Assembly: GCA_030490835.1 (NCBI GenBank)
Contig: CM059973.1
Span: forward strand, 87,069,641-87,133,640
Length of the DNA: 64,000 nt
Direction of reading: 5' to 3'
From: Annona cherimola
Lineage: Eukaryota > Streptophyta > Magnoliopsida > Magnoliales > Annonaceae
Shown one piece after another: positions 1 through 12,100 of the stretch; position 1 is the stretch's first letter, and the number at the start of each line of letters is the position of its first letter. Position numbers and translations under genes: made by a program. The notes below the pieces were generated by a model. That model was not told the origin of the DNA. It did not search any database and saw only the letters and a program-made list of their open reading frames with translations.

Positions 1-207
1 CTAGTTGCACGCCTCTCTTCCTTCTTGTAGCGGATTCCGCATGCATTGCATAACGACTGCAGATGTTTGCATTTGCATTTGCATTGCAACGAAAAATCAC
101 AATTAATTAAGGTGATGGATGATTGCAGGGCTGATGAATCAGAAAGGAAGAAAAGAAAAGTGCATAAGCAGCAGTAGAGAATGGAAGGGAATCAAATCGA
201 ACTGAAC

Positions 208-654
208 CTTGGGACCCCTGGGACCATTTCTCCAGAGAGGTGTGGAGGTGGTGTCGCAGTTGGCGCATCGCCGAGTGCTGCTGCTGCTGCTGCTGTATGC
301 TCCTCCGGACGATCTGCTGCCTCCGCTCTTCTGGGAGGCTGATGAGAATGAGGACGGCTGCTTAGGCTGAAAGATATCCCAGCAGAGGTTGGACATGCAG
401 GAGGAGGAAGGAAGCGGGCGGTTGTGTTGGGAGATGGTTGTTTCTGTTTGGCGCGTGGATGGCGTGCCGAGAGATAGGGTGCAATCCACCAGAGAAGAGG
501 ACGAGGCGAATGGGTCGAGAAGATCGGCTGGTGTTTCGTTGATGGGGGTTTTGCTAGGCAGGGGAGAGAAAAGGAAGGAGAAGGAGCTGCTGCCAGCTGG
601 CGAACCACAAGAGCATGGCCCCAGCATGTTCCCATGGGAGCTGCAACGCTGCAT
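208..654 (-). CDS. HAN: HAN-like GATA-type zinc finger transcription factor, first exon (partial gene)
   Basis: Nuclear GATA factors of the HANABA TARANU group act in shoot meristem, flower and embryo patterning. Exon 1 runs from the ATG at 654 down to 208 and encodes 149 residues. The N-terminus (MQRC..., then a GPCSCG stretch) and the motif SSLVDCTLSLGTPSTR at about residues 53-68 are typical of HAN proteins. A serine run near residue 122 comes from a CTG repeat. The exon ends within the zinc finger: RCANCDTTSTPLWRNGPRGPK holds only the first Cys pair (C130, C133). A GT donor follows at 207-206, the conserved intron position of this subfamily. The second Cys pair and C-terminus must lie left of base 1; I find no matching exon in 1-207, which I read as intron. 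Family assignment is strong. The choice of HAN over its close paralogues (GATA18/19 type) is an inference. Confidence 0.9.
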
Positions 655-2570
655 GCTGTCTTCTTCTTCTTCTTTTAATTTCTTCTTACCAGGAGGACGA
701 AATATATTAAGAATCTACTGAGGGGAAAGTGGAGTTTGTTAGCTTGAAGAAGTGGTACGTGAGGAAGGGATGAAACCCAGAAGGGAGTGACTAGTGAGGA
801 AGCAGCATCAGCAAGGAAGAGCAAGAAGAGAGAGAAAGGGGGGTCTGTATCATGTGGTTGGGGGAGGGCTTCTGTGGCACTTACTTAAAATGCACAGCAG
901 GCAGCCCCAGCAGCATATGATGCAGCACAACAACAAAGGGGAAAAAAAAACAAAAACAGACAATGTATGTAGGTGGTTGAAAAGCCATAGCATGTAGCAT
1001 GGGAGAAGGTGTACGAGGCAGGCAAGGGGGGGGGGTGGGGTGGTGATCTTGTTGCCTCTCTCTTGTCCAACCCCAAGGCAGGTACTCTTTTTTTTTTTTT
1101 GTGGGCGATCGAGCTGTCCTCCCCAGCTGGGACCCACTCCTCTAAACCCCAATCATTACATGCGTCAAATCACCATCATCTGGATGGTGCCTAGACATGA
1201 TCGGAACTTGCTGATCTAACGGGTGGGCCATGTGGAGTTTCAAATGTGAAAAGATGGACAGTTATTCGCTGTGGGGCCTTGGCTTTGCTTTGAAACCTCA
1301 GAACTGCGTAGAAAAACATCAACAAGTGCCCAAAAGCAATGTATTGTCGGCCAAGCCAATTAAGGAAGAAGTTTTTTTTTTTTTTTTTTTTTAAAGGATA
1401 TAAAAAAGAAGCTGGCTGCAGATGTGGACGACATACATTCATTCTCGTTGATTGATATAGATATTGATATTGAGAGTGGTGATAGATATTGATATATGTA
1501 AATGTATATGTGTTGGTAGTGCATGTTGGTGTGTAGTATAGTTATGGAATAGAGGGAGGCGCACCAAACAATGTGAGTCAGAGGGGCAGATGGGGTGGTC
1601 ATTGGATGGTCAAAAGAACCCACGTGACTCGCGGAACAGTCTTCCAGGATCTGCACTCCCCGATCACGAGGCATAGCCAAGACATGAAACTTGTGTCCGT
1701 ATCCGTATCTTTGCAGCCCCCCCTCCCTCGCTCATCCCCACCCAACAACAAAAACGAGGATCTCAATGTCCCCCCCCCCCTCGCTCTCTCTCTCTCTCTT
1801 CCCCATCCATTCATCATCTCTAGATTCTCTACTGCGCCTACTACTTACTATTGTTTCAATTCACCATTTCACCATAGACACATGTGTACATATACAGCTG
1901 TGCATGGACTGAGTTTTGGGCCAAACACAGCTTGTACTTTTGCACCTGATGGATGGCATGGATCTCATGCATGGGCTTCCCAGGCAACGGTCAGTGTGCT
2001 GCAGAGAGGGTCACGTATGGCAATTTGCAGGGTATGGTTGAGTCGCCATTGCCGCACATCCACATCCAGAGGCCTAACATAACACTCACGTGCCATGACC
2101 ACCGTACATGATGGTCACGTGATGCACGAATCCCCAGGGGGGCTTGGGCTTGGCCCCTTGAATCCCAAGTCTGAACTGCGTAGAAGTTTCAAGCTGACAG
2201 CTACATCACACTCTCATTTTCAGCTGGAATCTGTGCCGTTCAATCTCACTTCTCACCCTCGTTGTATACCAATTGAGAAAGACTTCGAAGCTCCGCCCCT
2301 GATTACTGATTGGGTAGTTGAAACTTCTACCCTCGCATGTGAACCTTCGATCATTGTCCCGGGCAAGAGAGAGAGAGAGAAACAAGAAGCCCCCACCACC
2401 CATCTTTTCTCTTCACCCTCGGATTTCTCGTCACCTGGCATGTGGGCCATCTTTGCTGGTGGTCCACCAACATTTACCATGATATTTACCAAATGCCCAA
2501 ATGGATTGCGGTGGGATGAGAATGAGATTAAAATTAAAATTTTTCATTTTTAAAAAAATTTATACTCAAT
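655..2570 (-). promoter_or_regulatory. 5' flank and presumed promoter of the HAN-like gene
   Basis: This stretch lies upstream of the HAN start codon and has no credible coding region; open frames here are pyrimidine- or purine-rich low complexity. It contains three perfect CACGTG G-box palindromes at 1621-1626, 2087-2092 and 2116-2121. It also has a T-run at about 1372-1392, a C-run followed by a CT repeat near 1771-1800, and a short GA repeat at about 2367-2380. It is less AT-rich than the DNA beyond 2570 and shows no terminal repeats, so it looks like single-copy flank rather than transposon. Promoter function is inferred from position only. Confidence 0.4.
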
Positions 2571-2734
2571 ATATAACAACTTGCTTTTTTGCATTTTACC
2601 TACCAATTTTTTCATTCTCAATGTAATTTTCACACCCGGATAAACAATAATTCTCCGTCATCTAATCTCTGCATCTCATCGTCATTCTCTGCCGTATTCC
2701 TCAGTAGGTTTGGAAGTTGTTCTGCCCGTCTTAA

Positions 2735-3100
2735 GGGGGTGACAATCGTACGCACCCGGGCACACTTATTTTTTTCGAAATTTTTTTCATGAAACTATTA
2801 ATCTAGGTGTATTTAACATATGTATCAATTTTTACCATTTTTGGATACTTTTAGATATTTTTTTAGACTTTTAAAAATAAATGGCATTTTTAGTAATTTA
2901 AAATTACTAAAATACCACTGATTTTTAAAATTCCGAAATAAATATCTAAAAATCTCCAAAAATGGTAAAAATTGATATACATGTTAAATACAATTAGATT
3001 AACATTTGTGTAAAAAAAATTTTGAAAAAAAAATAAAAAAATAGGTGTACGCACTCGGGAGCATTGAGGCTCAAGGCTACCGGGTGCACCTGATCAGCAC
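2735..3100. mobile_element. Mutator-like MITE (family M), copy 1
   Basis: This is a palindromic non-autonomous element of about 366 bp. Its two halves are near reverse complements: the arm with 'taacatatgtatcaattttt' is mirrored by 'aaaaattgatatacatgtta'. Its outer ends carry CACCCGGG-like sequence. It is flanked by imperfect 9-bp duplications, ccgtcttaa at 2726-2734 and tcgtcttaa at 3101-3109. A 9-bp target duplication is characteristic of Mutator-type transposition. Related copies are at 61925-62309, about 60690-60990, 25115-25525, 25960-26215 and, more diverged, 19615-19880. Confidence 0.75.
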
Positions 3101-3529
3101 TCGTCTTAAAAATGTGTTCCGAATCATCCATGCCCGAGTCAATAAAAATTCTAATTTTTAAAATAAATTTATTTTTACATTATTTTTATTTCTATATAAT
3201 TATTTTTATTTTTAATACATAATAATCATATTTTTTTCTATTTTCTATATATATTTTCTCATTTAATATTTATTTGAGCCTAGTGCTTTAGCGTAGCTAG
3301 TACTTGTTTAGGGTAGCATCTTAGTCATCTTGATTTGGAATCTAAGTGACATAGTTTTGTCACTTATTTTAGGAGTGTGATCTCTTACATATATTAGTTG
3401 GTGAAAATATATGTTGCGGTAAATTTAAAAAATGTACTTTCATATACTTGAATTGTAGATATATAGTCTCCAAATGTAACATCGAAAAATATGTATTTGT
3501 AAAGTTGTAAAACTTTTGAACGAAAAAAT

Positions 3530-3770
3530 TTTGGTATAAAAGTTGTCAAATAATGTGATATAAGAGGGGTAATGATGATAAGTAGAGAGAATAAAATTAA
3601 AATAGTTATGTTAGTTATATAGAAAGTTGTATAAAATGATTGAAAAGTACAGTAGTTGTATGAGAAGATATAAATAAATGATTACAAAATATAATAATTA
3701 TGAAAAGTAGAAAATTTTAAATTAAAGAGTTTTAATTTGACATTTATTATTATTTTTCAAACACACTTGT
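3530..3770. mobile_element. AT-rich hAT-like MITE (family H)
   Basis: This copy has the recurrent block of family H: an ATGATGTGATAT-type segment, then short motifs such as 'gtataaaatgattgaaaag' and 'taattatgaaaagtag', ending in a tract before 'caaacacac'. The same order of motifs recurs, in either orientation, at about 7285-7560, 18905-19135, 34720-34935, 56300-57170 (three copies), 57460-57735 and 61150-61365. Ends resemble GTGTTTGG-type termini. Boundaries are approximate and I could not confirm target duplications. Confidence 0.5.
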
Positions 3771-3854
3771 AACATCTCATTCATCAGTGTCCAACATCGT
3801 TTCATCTTTTGAACTAAACTCCATTGATAATTCTAAACAAGCCCTAAAGTAAAA

Positions 3855-4620
3855 TATTAGAGTTAATTTCAAATACACCGACTATCTTTGTCTATAATTA
3901 CAAATATATCTACTAAGTCTGAAAACTTCGACATATACCCACTTAGTATGGGCGAAATTTCATCCATACTCATTCCGTCAAGCACAATTAAAAATTTCCA
4001 TTATTCATCATAGGAATTGTCCAAAATGCCCTTTGTTATTTAATAATAATAGTAAGCCAGCTATCATAGAAGTTAAGCGATATTATGAAAATTTATACAA
4101 CTTGAGAGAGAAACTAGACAAAATGAGTTCTAACAGTTTAGATATAGTACCAATGATAATGGATGCTACATTAATCAGAAATATTTTGAAAATTTAAAAT
4201 TATTCAACGTTCCTAATTGTCGTATTAGTTATATTTGAAATTAATGAAATACTTAGAGGATGTTTAGAATTTGGAAAATCAAGGATTGGGATGGTAAATA
4301 GTGGGATCATGTTTTTCAAGGGCAATCATTTGTCAAATAATAATGACATTTTTCTACTTTTATCACTATATTTTAATTATCTTTCCCATAAACTATCCTC
4401 TATCACACATATTTATTCCAACTTTATCATTATCATTTCTTATTAATCACACAATTATCAAAATATTCAGTTTTTATTTTTGCCACATCTCACAATTTTT
4501 TCACATTCCACATTTTCAAACATTCATTTAGCGAGTTTCGTGAAAGTTTTCAAACTTAGTAGGTATATTTATAATTAAGGGTAAAAGTAGAGGGTATATT
4601 TGAAATTAATGGTAAATTTT
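3855..4620. mobile_element. Element with long terminal inverted repeats (family T), carrying a nested insertion
   Basis: The left end (gttaatttcaaatacacc, then attacaaatatatctactaa) is mirrored by the right end (cttagtaggtatatttataa, then ggtatatttgaaattaa), giving inverted repeats of about 70 bp. The same termini bound another copy at about 17333-17843. Between them an extra block at about 4255-4540 looks like a separate MITE, with GGATGTTTAG at one side and TTTTCAAACATTC at the other. No coding capacity is seen. Confidence 0.6.
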
Positions 4621-6300
4621 GTATTTATATTCAAACCATTATCAGCCCAAACATCCAATGTCCAATTTTCGAGCAATCCTAATTACTTGAAATTTGAATA
4701 ATAATCCTTTAGAATGCATAGTTAAGGCTGAGTTAGTAAGTCGGCGGACCGGAAGCTTTGGAATGCTCATAGGATTAACAAAAGAAAAGCGCTAGAAGTT
4801 CAGCCGTAGAGTTGAACAGGTGATCTTAATTAGTGAATTTTTTTGTGGTTTTTGTTTTTGGGTTTTCATGTGAGTGAATTCCGCCCGGGTCAATAAAACA
4901 AGTCCAAATCTTCTTTCAAAAGCTCCACTGTCCAAAATAAAAAGTGTCGGGATGTATTAGAGCAGATCGATCAGGTGGGACTTTTGCTCTCCGGAGGCAA
5001 CGACCGATTCATCCCACATGCAAGAAAAGGAAATTAACTGTTGCTCTTCCAGTCCACACAGATTCAAGGACCGGAGGTACGGCCACTGCAAAACTTGGGT
5101 TTGATGCATTTCAATCCAAACCACAGGAGCAATCTAGCTAGCCAGATATTGCCATGATGCTAGGTGCCAACATCATCATCATTATTGCATGGGAAATACA
5201 AGAGTATTCCCAACTGCCAAAAGCATCAGACGGCTCACATAAAACAAAGGCTGGCATCTATTTTGATGGTCAAAGATTGTGTATGAAAAACTGAGAAGCT
5301 GGGAACGGTAGGGTGGGGGGCCAAAAAAAGATATGCCACGTGTAGAGGAATATCCAAATGAGTTGGGCGTGGAGTCAGATCGATCTCAATGACTGCGCAG
5401 TGGATTTGGTCACTGGTCATGATGATGGTCACCAGGTGGAGCCGAATCCAGGAGTCATCATGTTCGTCCTCCCCTTGACTGGTCGAAGATCCTTTGGCAG
5501 TAGAAGAGCAAAAGGCAGAAAGAGAGCGAGGGAGGGATTCCTCCTTTGATTAAAGGCAAAAGCTGCTGATACACCACAATCAGCATCAAAGGCAACAACA
5601 GCAACAGCTCCCTATCATGAGTTCTGTTTTTAGGCTGCTGCATGCCAAACAAACACCACCAATTTGTAATTGCTTGGGGAATGTTAACAGGGGGAAGCGA
5701 TGCTACACACGATTAGAGTACCCCATTTGGGAAATGACCCAAAAATCCAATTGGCCAATGGTGTGGACGAATTAATAATACTTAGGACAATTCCCCGGGA
5801 ATGGGATAAACATTTGAGGTGGGATTTAAGAAAGTAAAAAACGATCCTCTCTCATACTCATCATTGACAAGACCAAGCCCAGATGCTCAGAGGAGGAGGC
5901 TGATCCGGACCCAATCCCCGGCCTAGAGATTGGTGTCAGCTGATAAAAATAGGAGCCGATTGGGATTGGGATTAGTTTTGGCGACTACCGCTTTCCAAAA
6001 GATGCTGCTGCTCTTCACTCTCCTTCCCTGCTTTGTGAACAACGAGGATTTAGCCCCAACCTTTTATTTTTTTATATATCTGTAGGAAAATGATGCGTGT
6101 CGGACAGCTCAGAATCTCTTCCTCCCATTGGATCCGTCCTTTATTCACCGTCGAAGTAGACCTACCCAAAATCTAGAATCATCTCTAGCTTGGTGGGGTC
6201 TGGAATCCACATTCATGGACTGAAGATTTCCTAATTGTTCGTTGTTGATTTTGCATTGACGAACGATCTCTCAGATCATGCGCTGTAGATTTCTAACGGG
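4621..6300. other. Intergenic DNA, no gene recognised
   Basis: Only short open frames occur, without family features or splice-consistent extension. Base composition from about 4870 to 6300 is more even than in the flanking AT-rich repeats, which suggests low-copy sequence. A CACGTG motif lies at 5337-5342. I see no terminal repeats, tRNA or other structured element. Confidence 0.5.
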
Positions 6301-8600
6301 AGAGGCTACAGCACTAACTGAGGTTAATATAAGGTCATTTCTAAGCCATACAAAATTCTTAAATAAAATTTATATCGAGAAAGAATAAGAAAAATTATAT
6401 TAAAAATATAAAAATATTATACTGAAAATTAAAAAAATATCTTGAAAATGAGAATACTTGAATTTTAAATTCAAGAATGTTGCATAGTCTGAATAAAAAA
6501 AAAGAATGTTGCATAGCTTAAAACAGGCCTTTAAGTAATTACTAATTACTCATTCCATTCCCTCCCTTTCTCTTAGAAGGGAATGGTTCTCAATATCGAT
6601 ATTATAGGTCACATCTTCCCTTTTATAATGGAAAGAAATGAAAAGGGGAAAAAAAAACCATAGTTTTAAGATGATGTTAGTAGTAAAATGAAACTTAACT
6701 TCATGAAACCTCTCTTATGCAATACAATTGAGAAAAATGAAAAGGGAAAAGAAATGATAATTCTATGAAACACATTTTTTACGTAATCTCTTTTGTTTTT
6801 AATATTTTAATGCTTCATAAAAAATTCACTCTATTTATTATATTTAACATAATTTATAATATTTTAAAAGCTTTCTTTTGTCTAATATTACTGTGCATAA
6901 GCTTTATTTACAAATGTATAAAATCAATATAATTTTAAATATCAATTTCAAAATTATATTTTTAACATCTAAACTATTTAAAATATCATTTTTATGGAAA
7001 TAAATGATTTTATAAAGTATTATTACATTATAATACATATGTAAATGGATCTAAGTATTTTCATAATTTATACATGTATATATACATTTTCATAATTCAT
7101 ATATTTGGTTTACACAAAACTTGAACTCCTAGTTAAATAAATGATGTTAAATGCAATGAATGAATTAAATTTTTCATCAAACATTAAAATCTCAATATTT
7201 GAATGAGTTATATGAAATTGCTTCTATGTTACTTAGTTATATAAAAGCGAAGCCTGTAAGTTACAATATATCAAATATAAATATTTAGGGAGGTGTCTAG
7301 CTACCACAAAATTTTTTAATTTAAAACTTTTTACTTTTTACAACTATTTTATTTTTAAATCATTTTTTCATATTTTTCTACACAACTATCATATCTTGAA
7401 ATCATTTCTACATAATTACTCATATAATTAACTTATGTATTTTAACTTTATTCTTTTTATTCTTCGTCATTACTATTATCATATTATATTATTTTTCTCA
7501 TTTTAAAACTTTTATATCAAAAACTTTCAGACAATCCTTTTATTACATTCCAAATACACCCTTACTGAGAAAGTAGAATACTTCTTTGGTATTAATTCCA
7601 TTGAAGATTTCGCAATTGTTACATCATTTTGAGTCCATATTAAAGGCACCATCAAAATCCAATCAACTGATTTTATTTAAAAGTATTTGCTTTATTAAAT
7701 ATTTTTTAGGTCCTATTTGGTAAAAGTGATAGAAATATAAAATCGATGTAATAAAATTGTTTGATCTATATTTTCTTTTAAAGCTGTTAATTCAACATTA
7801 TGTCTAAAACATTCTTTCCATATAAATAGGTATAGAAATTACAGTAACATTTTAAGAAAATTGTAAATATTTTAACTAATTCTCTAATTTTACTTAGGAT
7901 CATAAACATAGATATGATCCACCCATAACCCTAATCAAATTAATTTTGGCATCCTGCAAAATAAATTATTTTAAACAAAATAAATGAATTAATTTTTTTT
8001 ATTCCAATAAATGAATTAAATTTTAATTTAATTATCGAAGCGAGCCGAAAGGGCCAGCAACAATGATTACTTCAATGTTACATTGTTACCTCAACACCAG
8101 GTACTTCCCGTTAAAAATGTATAGTAGCATCATGAAAAATAAATATTAAATCAACTCTTAAAAAATAGATCCTTTTTTCACCAAAATTCCTTCCAATAAA
8201 TGACCTAAGAACTGGACCCATTCAGTTTCTACTCTAGTTTATCTCCGTGAAATTTTCACCATCACATTTTCTTTTTTCTTTTTTATTATTAATTCACCAG
8301 CATATTTTCAATTGGCTACCATATGATTAAGAGGCAAATAATTTTATAATAATGCTATGAAAAAAAAAAAACATTTAACGCCTGCCACAATAATACGCAA
8401 GTTGATCTCACAAATCCGTAAATTTTGTAGTCGAAATACACACGGGGCAAGGGGGAAAAAAAAAAAGGATGCACTTGGCAGCATTGATCACACTAACTAC
8501 ACGTAGATAGAAAGAATAAAGGAGAATTACCATGTTTGTAGAGGTTAGAATCCCATGAAAGAACAAAGATTCCTCCACAGTCAACACGATCAACTATCGG
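6301..8600. other. AT-rich intergenic DNA with one family-H MITE
   Basis: Very AT-rich sequence without credible coding frames. A family-H MITE in reverse orientation is visible at about 7285-7560, from 'aaaactttttactttttaca' to 'ccaaatacaccctta'. The remainder is short A- and T-runs, and I can assign nothing further. Confidence 0.45.
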
Positions 8601-8604
8601 GTAA

Positions 8605-8855
8605 ATCACCAACCGCAGATATCTCAGTTGGTGGCAGCCTTAGCCTTCGAATCTGTCGACGTAGGAGCGAAACCCACTGATAGCTGTTGGCATCCCAGTA
8701 TAAGGTGGCACCTTGGCAATAGGAGTATTTATAATTGTCCCCCTTAATTATGGAAGTATTTACAAAATGTCCTTCATTGGTGGGAGTTGTAAATATGGCG
8801 AATTTGTAATATCAGATGTCATTGTGTATATAATATCAATTAAAAAAACTGCAGA
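8605..8855 (+). mobile_element. tRNA-derived SINE-like element, copy 1
   Basis: An internal RNA polymerase III promoter is visible: an A-box-like ATCTCAGTTGGTGG at 8621-8634 and a B-box-like GAGCGAAACCC at 8665-8675. They are followed by a body with 'gtatttataattgtccccct' and 'ttgtaatatcagatgtcatt'. The body is shared with 23415-23665 in the same order, which supports a dispersed family. The spacing fits a SINE head; the element lacks a cloverleaf and is not a functional tRNA gene. Ends are approximate. Confidence 0.5.
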
Positions 8856-9101
8856 TCAATCTGTCCATGGCAGCATTTTACGCGCTTGCTTCTAGACCTA
8901 GTTGTCCGTTCATACCTTTTTCTTTTGTTTTTAAAATTATCTTTTAACAAAGAAAACTGCTTTTTTAAAAACAAAAATAATGAAGCTGATTTTCATTTCA
9001 AGAAAAAAAGCTACATTTGCCTCTGATCTCAAGCTTGTTAATCCCACTACCATGTACACATGTATACAGACAGGTGGTTAAGTCCCTAGTCACCTCAATT
9101 A

Positions 9102-12100
9102 TCAATCATTGTTTGAGACAATGGGAGCACCGTCCTCAGGGTTTCCAACAGTTCCTGTCAAGTTGGCATTACCAATTCCCATAGACGTTAGATCCAGTGG
9201 GCCCGATGATACCTGCATGGATGACAATCACGAGTTATTGATGGGTAGTGTCAAAAAGGAAGCGCCTTTGAAATAGACATAAGGATATAGGAAAGAATTT
9301 CATCAAAAAAGAAAAAAGATATAGGAAAGCAGTAAAAATTACATTATTGACTTACAAAAATCCTCTTAGTAAATTGAATGATTTGCAACTATCAAGTTTT
9401 GTGAAATGTTTCCAAAATGGTGTGAATTTGTAATGCAATTTTGGTTTGTGAGAGCATTCGATCTTTGCTCTTTCTTAAGTCAGTAATCGTGAATTACCTT
9501 TCTATGCTTCTCCTTTGTTTTCTTGCAGAATGATGGATTTCAATACCAAGTAGGCAAAATATGACTCAAGCCAACCAATTCCTCGCTTGGTAACAACCAT
9601 TTTTAAAAAAAAAAAAAAAAAAATAATACTGACAACACAACTAAAACTGGCTTCTTCTGTCAATAACACAATTGAGAAAATGGTTCTGCCTCGGAACATA
9701 GTATTGGGATATCCCCACCAAAATCTAAAATACAAATAAAAAGTCCCTATGGGATCTGCTTACCTCTGACAAGTCAACTATAAACTTCAACAATAACATG
9801 GTTACATGCTGCCAGCCATCCCATGGCTGATGATGCTGCTAACCTGAAGATTGTCCTTTCCATTAAAATTGAGATCAACAAATGTACAGGTTCTATCAAT
9901 ATCATTAGAAAATGGGCTGCTGCTTTGGAAACGTATAAGCTCAACAGAAACGCTAAAATGACCCATATCCAGCAGCTTGCAAATTTGTTTGGTATAAACC
10001 TTTAACAAATGGCAAACATGATAGAAAAGAAAGAATAGCCAGTGCAGGTAGTAATATCTCCAGTCTCTTTTGCATGAGGCTTATATCTTCATAATCAGTA
10101 AACACAAGTTCATAGTGCAATCCATAGATTATAGAACTTACTGTTCTTTTGCTTATGTATGGTTGTATCTTGAATGAAGAATCAGACATCTGATCAACCT
10201 TCAAAAGCCTATGCTTCTCCATCTCAAATTCTTTTCTGGATTCCTTCCGAGTACCTGCTTGCCAGACTCTCCCAAAGTTGGGCAGCCAATCATCACCACA
10301 TTGATTAGCGACAATCTCTCCTCTTTTCTCCCTCTCAAGCTCAATTTTCCTCTTCTCTGCCCATGCAGCTCCCACTCGATTGGGGTTTAATTTCTGTCTT
10401 TTGCCTGACTGGTGAGAGTAAGAAGCAAGACTGTTTAGATATGGCCCTTTGCCTTTCACAAGGCTATCACTTTCTTCATTTGTTTCCAACCAGGGAGGAG
10501 GCCCTCCAGTATGCACATTTACTGCAGAACCTTTCATGTCCAAACGAGGAATCTGGGTAAAGTTCTGGAACCCTAAATTTTCAGAAGAAAAAATAGTTTA
10601 CTGTAAGTCTGAAAATTTTTATCAGCAAAAAAGGAATCTGAAACCTGGGAAAAGATTTATGAAACAGAAATGAAAAATTACAACTTATCTGATGTAACTT
10701 CTAGCAAACAAGAGGGAGCACAGGGTTTAGCAATAAATGAGTACCTTGTACAATTCCCTTTCCTTTTCTTGAAGCCTGACACAAAACAAATAAAATAATC
10801 CTTATTACTAGTACTCTTGTTCATTTATCTATGGAGCCTGATCTAGGAGCATGCCACTTCCATGCTCTTGGTCGATTAGGCCTTTTTTTTGTTATCAAAT
10901 AAACATGAGGGCCCAAGCTTGTATTTTCTAAATATAATTTTTATTTTCTCGATTTATTTAAACATAGATTTAGAATCTATATGCTTAGGCCTATATATAA
11001 AAGGTCCCCCAGGAGTGGAAGAATGGAAGCTCCATGCTTCTGGGACCACTAGGTTGGGCTCCTTTATCTACAGATATTTGTTCCATGTATCCATGTGCAC
11101 CGTCTGCCTCCTACTAAATTGTTCACATGTGATGACATTTTCGTAAGATCCAGACCAATCATTTTACCATAAGTTGAGATATTGAAGATTATTTCAGTCA
11201 GAAACCCACACTGCTTTTGACATTCTAGACAATATTATTGAGTTTGTATTTGCTGCGACGAGCCTAAATTTTCTGTAAGATGTTTCTTTGGGAATTAAAT
11301 AACACAATTGTAGCAGAGAGATCGAATGTTAATCTTAGGTGGCATAAATGTTCAGATTCAAATTCACATTCAGATAGAAGAAGAAAATAATCAGCATAAG
11401 CATGCCATAGCTTAATCCAGAGCTTTCTATATTAATATAAGTGAAATACCATTGAATGGCAGTGGATGGAGGAGTACTAAACAGAAGATGTGAATGATTG
11501 GAATCATCAAAGGGATTCCAAAGGGAAAGGCAAAAAGGAATATCAGAAAAGTAAGTGTGCATACACTGGCATTGCTGGGAGAACAAGCCATTAAACTTCC
11601 TCCACTATCTTGCATGATTGTTGGATAAATTTCAGTGCAGGCTGCATTCAATAACAGAATAACTTATCAGCACATCTACCAGCATTCATTTTTCACAGAC
11701 CCGATCCACAACCTCAGGAAGAAAACAAAGGTTCCTCACCTTTTTGAGTTGTAGCAGTTTCTTGCATTCCCTGGGGCTCTGTGCTTTTGCTTGTGCTAAC
11801 TAGATGTGTAGCAGAAGCATATGATGCAGGGCCATTGTTTGTAACTTCCTTAATGTCTTGAAGAGATACCTGATTCCTCTCATTTGTTTGAAATTGTAAA
11901 GGCAGAACACCATTTGAAACAGATGATTTAAAAGAGTCTATATTTCTTCCTAATGTGTCCAAATAGACAGAACTAAGTTCATTTTGGATATCTTTCGGTG
12001 GTCCAGAACAAGCTCCAAAAGATCCTTTGCTAGATGAGAGAGCTCCTTTCAGAGATCTGCAACAGGCCTCCCACTGCAATTGTAGACAAACAATCACCAA

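Noticed and set aside
4301..4531. 76-codon open frame
   Set aside because: AT-driven Phe/Ile-rich low complexity within a nested MITE; no start context or homology features.
8615..8690. Possible tRNA gene
   Set aside because: A- and B-box-like motifs are present, but no acceptor stem or anticodon arm can be folded, and the flanking body is repeated elsewhere. It fits a SINE head better.
9953..10142. Reading through the TTL exon 6 donor to the longer open frame
   Set aside because: A consensus GTAAGT lies directly after SKRT, and the read-through segment is hydrophobic and unlike the family. A last exon at 9102-9212 fits in phase.
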